From positions 1-9,486 of the forward strand of contig JAITGJ010000242.1 of assembly GCA_031280705.1 (NCBI GenBank): a stretch of 9,486 bases of DNA, written 5' to 3'. This document shows, one piece after another, positions 5,553 to 9,486 of the stretch (positions are counted from its first letter, which is position 1; the number at the start of each line of letters is the position of its first letter). The stretch comes from Spirochaetaceae bacterium (GTDB taxonomy: Bacteria > Spirochaetota > Spirochaetia > Treponematales > Breznakiellaceae). The notes under the pieces were generated by a model. The model ran no database searches. It worked only from the letters and a program-made list of their open reading frames with translations, and was not told the origin of the DNA. A program made the position numbers and the translations under genes.

Positions 5553-5920
5553 GAGGAGCCCGCGCCGAAGTTAAAGCCGGGAAACCCCGGACCGGGAAAT
5601 CCGGGTAAGCCCCCCTCAGTACCGGACAGGCCAAGCCCGCCCACCAGTGAGCCCATTTCCCGGGCTACCGCTTCCCGCGCCCGGTCGATGGTCCCGGAGA
5701 TCGCCGCCGCGACAAGGTCTTCCAGTATATCTTTTGACTCCATTGCCTCGTCGTCAATGCGGACCGCGAGCACTTCCATTCTGCCGTTCATATCTATTTC
5801 CACCATGCCGCCGCCGGACGCGCCGGTTACGTTGATTTCTCCCAGCCGGCCCTGGAGCTTTGCCATTTCTTCCTGTAATTTTCCCCAATTCTTCAGCATA
5901 TCAAAAGGATTGATCGCCAT
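5549..5920 (-). CDS. ybaB: YbaB/EbfC-family nucleoid-associated protein
   Basis: A 123-residue small DNA-binding protein of the YbaB/EbfC family, which forms dimers and binds DNA broadly as a nucleoid protein (EbfC of Borrelia is the spirochaete example). The N-terminal helix NPFDMLKNWGKLQEEMAKLQGRL (4-26) is followed by the typical VTGASGGGMVEIDMNGRMEVLAVRID (31-56) and a helical C-terminal part (IDRAREAVAREMGSL, 78-92). The last 25 or so residues are Gly-, Pro- and Phe-rich (GFPGPGFPGF) and probably disordered. A strong GGAGGAGAA lies 8 nt before the ATG. The start lies 20 nt inside dnaX, and the stop overlaps recR. Confidence 0.93.
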   Translation of the reverse strand: MAINPFDMLKNWGKLQEEMAKLQGRLGEINVTGASGGGMVEIDMNGRMEVLAVRIDDEAMESKDILEDLVAAAISGTIDRAREAVAREMGSLVGGLGLSGTEGGLPGFPGPGFPGFNFGAGSS

Positions 5921-7331
5921 CCGCTTCTCCTCCGTCCCGCTTTACCACCGCGCCGTTAAATACCCGGCGTACCATTTCCGCTTCCGGGGAAAGTTCCGTT
6001 TCCCCGCCCGCCTCGCCCAGGGGGGACGGCGTTGCTTCCTGCCCGGCAATCCGGCGCTTGAATTTTTCGCTCAGGCTTTCGTCCCGTCCCGCCCCGTCTT
6101 CCGCCGCGCCGCCGGGCGCGGCCGGAACGGCTTCCCGTTCCGCGCCGGACACCTCCGCCGGGCGCGGCGCGGCCGCTCCCCGTGTTTTTAACCCCAACGC
6201 TTCCCGCGCCCCGTTTACCGACGCCCGCAATTCAAGCGGCGACACCCAGCCGTCAAGCCAGGCAAGTTTGGAAACCGCCGTCTCAAGCTCAAACCGGGGC
6301 GAAACCGAGTACCGTATATCCCGGTACAGGCACAGGAGCAGATCGAGCGCCCGCTCCAGGCGGACCGAGTCGAGTTTTTCCAGGCTTGCGCGGGAAAACC
6401 GCTCCGGCGCATAGCCCAAAAGCGATTCCCGCGTAACGCCGTTTTTAAGCAGCAAAAGACTCCGGTAATACCCGGCAAGGTCCGTAACCAATTGCTCAAG
6501 GGCGACTCCCGTGTCAAGAATCCCGTCCAGCAGGGCAAACGCCCTGCCCGTATCGTTTGCCGCGCAGGCGTCCGCAAGGGCGTTCAGTTGTTCCAGCCCC
6601 GGCAGTCCCAGTTTTTCCCGTATCAGGGCGGAGCGGATATGCCCCCCGGAAAATGACGCCACCTGGTCGAACAGCGTGTAGGCGTCCCGGAGGCTTCCCG
6701 TCGCTTCCCGCGCAATCCAGGACAGGGCTTCGCTCTCGGCCTCAATACCGGCTTCCGCGCAGGTTGCCCGGAGAATCTCCGTGATCGTTTCCAGCGGAAT
6801 CAGCCGGAAACTGAACTGCTGGCAGCGGCTTTTAATCGTTGCCGGAACCTTGTGAAGTTCCGTGGTGGCAAAGATAAACACGATATACGGCGGCGGCTCT
6901 TCAATTGTTTTAAGCAGGGCGTTAAAGGCGCTGTTTGAAAGCATGTGAACTTCGTCAATGATATAGATTTTATAACGGCCCGCGTTTGGCGGGAACAAAA
7001 CCTCGTCCTTTATTTGCCGCACATCATTGACCGACGTATTGGAAGCGCCGTCTATTTCGATCACGTCAAGGCTCGATCCCCGCGCGATTTCCCGGCAGCA
7101 GGCGCATTCCCCGCAGGGCACGGCCGCCGGGCCCTGTTCGCAGTTCAGGGCGCGCGCGAGAATCCGCGCCGTGCTTGTTTTCCCGCAGCCGCGGGGCCCG
7201 GAAAAAAGATACGCGTGCGCGATCCGCCCCGTTTCGAGGGAGCTTCGCAGGGTCGCCGCGACAAATTCCTGCCCGGCAAGTTCGTCAAATACTTTGGGCC
7301 GCCTGCGGGAAGCGGTAACTTCATACGCCAT
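5901..7331 (-). CDS. dnaX: DNA polymerase III subunit gamma/tau
   Basis: A 476-residue clamp-loader ATPase that opens the sliding clamp and organises the replicative polymerase. It has the opening YEVTASRRRPKVFDELAGQE, Walker A GPRGCGKT (45-52), zinc-binding cysteines C64, C73, C76 and C79, DGASNTSVNDVRQI (94-107), Walker B IIDEVHM (124-130), the sensor-1 region FATTE (154-158) and the SRC motif (168-170) in KSRCQQF. Domain III runs to about 370. A low-complexity Ala/Gly/Glu linker (about 382-450) and a short tail end it; I see no obvious slippery A-run for the tau/gamma frameshift used by E. coli, and the tail is shorter than in E. coli tau. The ATG at 7331 matches the family N terminus; the frame is open upstream to 7415, but that part overlaps the SRP RNA gene. 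There is no Shine-Dalgarno site: a TATAAT lies 6 nt before the ATG. Confidence 0.97.
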   Translation of the reverse strand: MAYEVTASRRRPKVFDELAGQEFVAATLRSSLETGRIAHAYLFSGPRGCGKTSTARILARALNCEQGPAAVPCGECACCREIARGSSLDVIEIDGASNTSVNDVRQIKDEVLFPPNAGRYKIYIIDEVHMLSNSAFNALLKTIEEPPPYIVFIFATTELHKVPATIKSRCQQFSFRLIPLETITEILRATCAEAGIEAESEALSWIAREATGSLRDAYTLFDQVASFSGGHIRSALIREKLGLPGLEQLNALADACAANDTGRAFALLDGILDTGVALEQLVTDLAGYYRSLLLLKNGVTRESLLGYAPERFSRASLEKLDSVRLERALDLLLCLYRDIRYSVSPRFELETAVSKLAWLDGWVSPLELRASVNGAREALGLKTRGAAAPRPAEVSGAEREAVPAAPGGAAEDGAGRDESLSEKFKRRIAGQEATPSPLGEAGGETELSPEAEMVRRVFNGAVVKRDGGEADGDQSF

Positions 7332-7337
7332 GGTTCG

Positions 7338-7366
7338 ATTATACCCGGATAAAAATACCGCTACAA
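7338..7366 (-). promoter_or_regulatory. Promoter of dnaX, -10 abutting the start codon
   Basis: On the minus strand a perfect TATAAT (7338-7343) is preceded by TTGTAG (7361-7366, 3 of 6) at 17 nt. The spacer includes a T-rich stretch. Only CGAACC separates the hexamer from the dnaX ATG, so a transcript starting at the usual distance would begin at the start codon or within a base or two of it. dnaX may also be read from the SRP RNA promoter upstream. Confidence 0.55.
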
Positions 7367-7387
7367 CAGGCGGTTTTGCGCCGTAAA

Positions 7388-7494
7388 AGCCGGAACCAGG
7401 ATGAACACGGCGCAAACGGCGTCCGCTTACCGTTGCTTCCTTCCGAACCTGGCGGGGTTGGGCGGCGCCGCTCCGCGTGGTCCTGGTTCCGGCT
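7388..7494 (-). ncRNA. ffs: 4.5S / small bacterial SRP RNA
   Basis: The RNA of the signal recognition particle, which binds Ffh and targets membrane and secreted proteins. On the minus strand the conserved helix-8 segment CAGGTTCGGAAGGAAGCAAC occupies about 7432-7451, with the GGAA apical loop and the internal loop bases that contact the Ffh M domain. The ends AGCCGGAACCAGGA (complement of 7481-7494) and its exact complement (7388-7401) close a perfect 14-bp terminal stem, giving a hairpin of about 107 nt with no Alu domain. Four T residues at the 3' edge of the stem may help termination. A location just upstream of dnaX is common in bacteria. Confidence 0.95.
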
Positions 7495-7498
7495 CTTC

Positions 7499-7527
7499 AT
7501 CATGCCGCTTTCCGCGCATAATTGCAA
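7499..7527 (-). promoter_or_regulatory. Candidate promoter of the SRP RNA gene
   Basis: On the minus strand TTGCAA (7522-7527, 4 of 6) is 17 nt before CATGAT (7499-7504, 4 of 6). The predicted start falls 5-7 nt later, right at the first bases of the closing stem of the SRP RNA, which supports this assignment. Confidence 0.5.
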
Positions 7528-7565
7528 CTGCCCGCCATGCGCATCCGTGCGGATAGTGGGAGCGT

Positions 7566-8645
7566 TCAGAAGGCGCGCGCGATGGTTCCGCCGCCGGCAA
7601 CCACGTCCCCCACATACAACACCACCGCCTGGCCCGGCGTAACGGCCCGCTGGGGACGGTCAAACACCACCGTAAAGCTGTCCTCCCCGGTTTGTTCCAC
7701 CGTCGCCGCTTCTTCCCGCTGGAGATAACGGGTTTTTGCCGTTACCCGCAGCGGCTTTTCAAACGACGCAACGGCCACCAGATTAATATCCCGCGCCGTA
7801 AGCGCGGTCCGGTAGAGCGCGGCCTCCGGCCCCGCCGTAATGGTATTGTCCCATGCCGATTTTTCCGTAACATAAACCGGCGCGTTTACCGCGACGCCGG
7901 TTCCCCGCCGCTGCCCGATAGTGTAGCGCGCAACGCCCCGGTGCCGCCCGATGACCGCTCCCGCCCCGTCCACAATATTTCCCGGACGAAGCGGCGTTCC
8001 CGTAAACCGTTCGATAAACGCCCCGTAATCGCCCTGGGGAACAAAACAAATATCCTGACTTTCCTTCTTGCGGGCATTCCCGAATCCCTGCTGCTCCGCG
8101 ATGGCGCGCACGGCGGGCTTTACCAGATCCCCCAGCGGAAAGCGGAGAACGGACAACTGTTTCTGCGTCGCCGTATAGAGCACATAACTTTGATCCTTGG
8201 CCGGGTCCCTGGCTTTCCGGAGAATATACCGCGATCCCTGCTTTTCCACCCGGGCATAGTGCCCCGTAACCACCGTATCGCACAACAATTCCGCCGCCCG
8301 GTGAAGCAGCCGGTCAAATTTAATAAACCGGTTACAGTCGATGCAGGGATTCGGCGTTTCCCCCCGAAGGTAGGTATCCACAAATCGGCGCATCACCTGT
8401 TCCCGGAACACGTCCGTAAAGTTAAGCACATAGTGGGGAATATCCAAACGAACGGCCACGTCCCGCGCGTCATTGACATCCGTAAGCGCGCAGCAGGTTT
8501 TCCTCCCCGGGAGAGCCGCCGCCGCGCCGCCGTCATCAAAGAGTTTCAGCGTAACGCCGATACATTCAAAGCCCGCTTCCCGCGCGAGATACGCCGCGAC
8601 CGAGCTGTCCACGCCGCCGGACATGGCGATAAGGGCGCGGTTCAA
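7566..8645 (-). CDS. mnmA: tRNA-specific 2-thiouridylase MnmA
   Basis: A 359-residue enzyme that uses ATP and persulfide sulfur to convert U34 to 2-thiouridine in the anticodons of tRNA Lys, Glu and Gln. The PP-loop SGGVDSSVAAYL (9-20) binds ATP; TPNPCIDCNRFIKF (97-110) carries the catalytic Cys104, with an additional Cys101; GHYAR (128-132) follows; the second catalytic cysteine is Cys200 in SQDICFVPQGDYG (196-208). IGRHRGVARYTIGQRRG (232-248) is the conserved central-domain segment and the rest is the beta-barrel C-terminal domain. The start appears to be TTG at 8645: it provides the first beta strand (NRALIAM) expected before the PP-loop, while the next ATG (8624) would lose it. TTG overlaps the HD gene stop as TTGA, so translation is probably coupled. 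Confidence 0.96.
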   Translation of the reverse strand: MNRALIAMSGGVDSSVAAYLAREAGFECIGVTLKLFDDGGAAAALPGRKTCCALTDVNDARDVAVRLDIPHYVLNFTDVFREQVMRRFVDTYLRGETPNPCIDCNRFIKFDRLLHRAAELLCDTVVTGHYARVEKQGSRYILRKARDPAKDQSYVLYTATQKQLSVLRFPLGDLVKPAVRAIAEQQGFGNARKKESQDICFVPQGDYGAFIERFTGTPLRPGNIVDGAGAVIGRHRGVARYTIGQRRGTGVAVNAPVYVTEKSAWDNTITAGPEAALYRTALTARDINLVAVASFEKPLRVTAKTRYLQREEAATVEQTGEDSFTVVFDRPQRAVTPGQAVVLYVGDVVAGGGTIARAF

Positions 8646-9235
8646 GGCGCTTGATACGTCTCCATAAACGCATTGACCTCCGCCTCAGAGGCCCGCATGG
8701 CCAGAAGCGTTTTTTCCATCAGCGCGTCAAGGCTCCAGCCCAGCATATCCGCGCCTTTTTCGATAACCGCGCGGGAACAGCCGGCGGCAAAGGCGGGAAC
8801 CTTGTACTTTTTCCGGATTGATTTGACCTCCATGTCCTGTACGCTTTTTGAGGGCCGGATGATTGCCGCCGCCCAGATAAGCCCGGTAAGTTCGTCCGCC
8901 GCGTACAGTACCTTTTCCATAAGGTGTTCAGGTTTTGTTTCCACGCCGAGGCCGTAGCCGTGGCTTACCACCGCGTGTATAAGCGCCTCCGGCGCGCCGC
9001 CTGACCGCAGCAATGCGGGCGCTTTCACGCAGTGCTCATCGGGATACGCTTCAAAATCAATATCGTGGAGCAGGCCAACGTTTCCCCAGAAGGCTTCTTC
9101 GTCCGCAAAGCCCGTTTCCCGCGCGTACCACTTCATGACGCCTTCCACGGTCAGCGCGTGCCGTATATGAAACGGGTCCCGGTTGTACTGTAAAAAGAGG
9201 CTCCACGCCGCCTCCCGGCTCATCGTTTCGCTCAT
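8642..9235 (-). CDS. HD-domain hydrolase, substrate unknown
   Basis: A 197-residue soluble protein of the HD metal-dependent phosphohydrolase superfamily. Metal ligands in order: His26 in FHIRHALTVEGVM (22-34), the His57-Asp58 doublet in VGLLHDIDFEAYP (53-65), His87 and His92 in IHAVVSHGYG (86-95) and Asp114 in LYAADELTGLI (110-120). The C-terminal half is helical. Proteins of this size and pattern are annotated as HDIG-type hydrolases in many anaerobes, and I know of no established substrate. The start at 9235 gives MSETMSREAAW; an internal ATG (9223) is an alternative. No Shine-Dalgarno sequence precedes 9235. It is the first gene of a two-gene unit with mnmA, overlapping it by 4 nt, which hints at but does not prove a nucleotide- or RNA-related role. 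Confidence 0.88.
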   Translation of the reverse strand: MSETMSREAAWSLFLQYNRDPFHIRHALTVEGVMKWYARETGFADEEAFWGNVGLLHDIDFEAYPDEHCVKAPALLRSGGAPEALIHAVVSHGYGLGVETKPEHLMEKVLYAADELTGLIWAAAIIRPSKSVQDMEVKSIRKKYKVPAFAAGCSRAVIEKGADMLGWSLDALMEKTLLAMRASEAEVNAFMETYQAP

Positions 9236-9242
9236 GGGAAGC

Positions 9243-9272
9243 AGTCTAGCGGAGGAACGGGCTTTACGGCAA
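9243..9272 (-). promoter_or_regulatory. Candidate promoter of the HD gene-mnmA unit
   Basis: On the minus strand TTGCCG (9267-9272, 4 of 6) is 18 nt before TAGACT (9243-9248, 4 of 6). The hexamer ends 7 nt before the ATG, so the transcript would be leaderless or nearly so. Match quality is moderate. Confidence 0.35.
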
Positions 9273-9275
9273 GCT

Positions 9276-9309
9276 GCCCAAACCGGGCGGCGGGCCGCCC
9301 GGTTTGGGC
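9276..9309. repeat. Perfect 15-bp GC-rich hairpin
   Basis: GCCCAAACCGGGCGG (9276-9290) pairs exactly with 9295-9309 around a 4-nt loop. No T run follows on either strand, so it is not an intrinsic terminator. Its outer GCCCAAAC/GTTTGGGC portion is shared with the hairpin at 198-232. It lies immediately upstream of the HD gene promoter candidate. Confidence 0.8.
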
Positions 9310-9311
9310 TT

Positions 9312-9343
9312 GCGTTTTTAACGCCTTGCGGCGTTAAAAACGC
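9312..9343. repeat. Perfect 14-bp hairpin with recurring core
   Basis: GCGTTTTTAACGCC (9312-9325) pairs exactly with 9330-9343 around a 4-nt loop. As minus-strand RNA the loop is GCAA, and its core CGCCGCAAGGCG is the same as the two plus-strand copies near 3750-3790. It begins 2 nt after the preceding hairpin, so the two form a tandem pair. Confidence 0.8.
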
Positions 9344-9486
9344 TGCCCGGATGGCGGCGGAAGAGCGGGGGAGGGCGCGCCACGGGGCGGGGCGGCGGGG
9401 AAGGGACGCGCGTGGCGGGGGGATAAAAGAGCCGCTATCCGGTGGTATATACCGGGCGAGATGGCCTAAGAAGGCGCGGGACCGGG
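9344..9486. other. G-rich intergenic stretch, quadruplex-capable
   Basis: No gene is seen. The plus strand is markedly G-rich; four G runs at 9384-9405 (GGGG, GGGG, GGGG, GGG separated by 1-4 nt) fit the G-quadruplex pattern. Farther right is the perfect 10-bp palindrome GGTATATACC near 9443-9452 and a small GCCT/AGGC hairpin close to the window edge. A gene or RNA beyond the edge may begin here. Confidence 0.5.

Noticed and set aside
7332..7415. N-terminal extension of dnaX to 7415
   Set aside because: It overlaps the 3' end of the SRP RNA gene and has no family similarity; the conserved MAYEVTA start is at 7331.
7528..7565. Intrinsic terminator between mnmA and the SRP RNA
   Set aside because: Only an ATCCG/CGGAT 5-bp hairpin with no T run was found.
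7692..8654. 320-codon plus-strand open frame across mnmA
   Set aside because: Arginine- and proline-rich composition typical of an antisense shadow; the minus strand encodes an intact MnmA.
9448..9486. Possible tRNA (Ser/Leu-like D-arm) at the right edge
   Set aside because: The sequence CGAGATGGCCTAAG resembles a class II tRNA D-arm, but the required D-stem pairing is missing and the window ends before an anticodon could be seen.

Overview
The window (9,486 bases, GC-rich) reads as chromosomal DNA of a spirochaete, most likely a Treponema-like one. The support is a periplasmic/secreted protein that fuses a cyclophilin domain to an FKBP domain (an arrangement I associate with treponemes), a 4.5S RNA-dnaX-ybaB-recR cluster, and a 14-G homopolymer of the kind known in treponemal genomes. 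The genus is an inference; the gene functions are much firmer.

Layout. Bases 1-385 carry no convincing gene. They hold a G14 tract, two GC-rich hairpins and a compact palindromic element (254-388) with inverted-repeat ends and several internal hairpins. The outer edge of that element supplies the stop codon of a DeoR/GlpR-type repressor (386-1261, minus). An AT-rich regulatory region with repeated 16-bp operator-like sites follows, then a strong intrinsic terminator (1535-1570) and an NCS2-family purine permease (1634-2935, minus). Bases 2936-3895 have no secure gene. They contain a permease promoter, a terminator-like hairpin, a possible decayed ORF, a palindromic operator beside a consensus -35 box, and a short plus-strand transcription unit that ends in a perfect intrinsic terminator before the cyclophilin-FKBP fusion gene (3896-4921, plus).

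The right half is a minus-strand housekeeping block: HD-domain hydrolase -> mnmA (tRNA 2-thiouridylase; overlap TTGA), then the 4.5S SRP RNA gene, then dnaX -> ybaB -> recR with overlapping ends (20 nt, then ATGA). These genes serve tRNA modification, protein targeting, replication and recombination/repair. The last 250 bases are intergenic, with two perfect long hairpins and a quadruplex-capable G-rich strand.

The most notable observations are: (1) three transcription-unit starts (dnaX, the PPIase fusion, the HD gene) each have a -10-like hexamer only 5-7 nt before the ATG, suggesting leaderless mRNAs, whereas other genes here have Shine-Dalgarno leaders; (2) the cloverleaf-like palindromic element that caps the repressor gene; (3) an orphan terminator-bounded plus-strand unit at about 3674-3819 containing two GCAA-tetraloop hairpins, whose 12-base core recurs at 9322-9333. 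No defence system, CRISPR array or transposase gene is visible.
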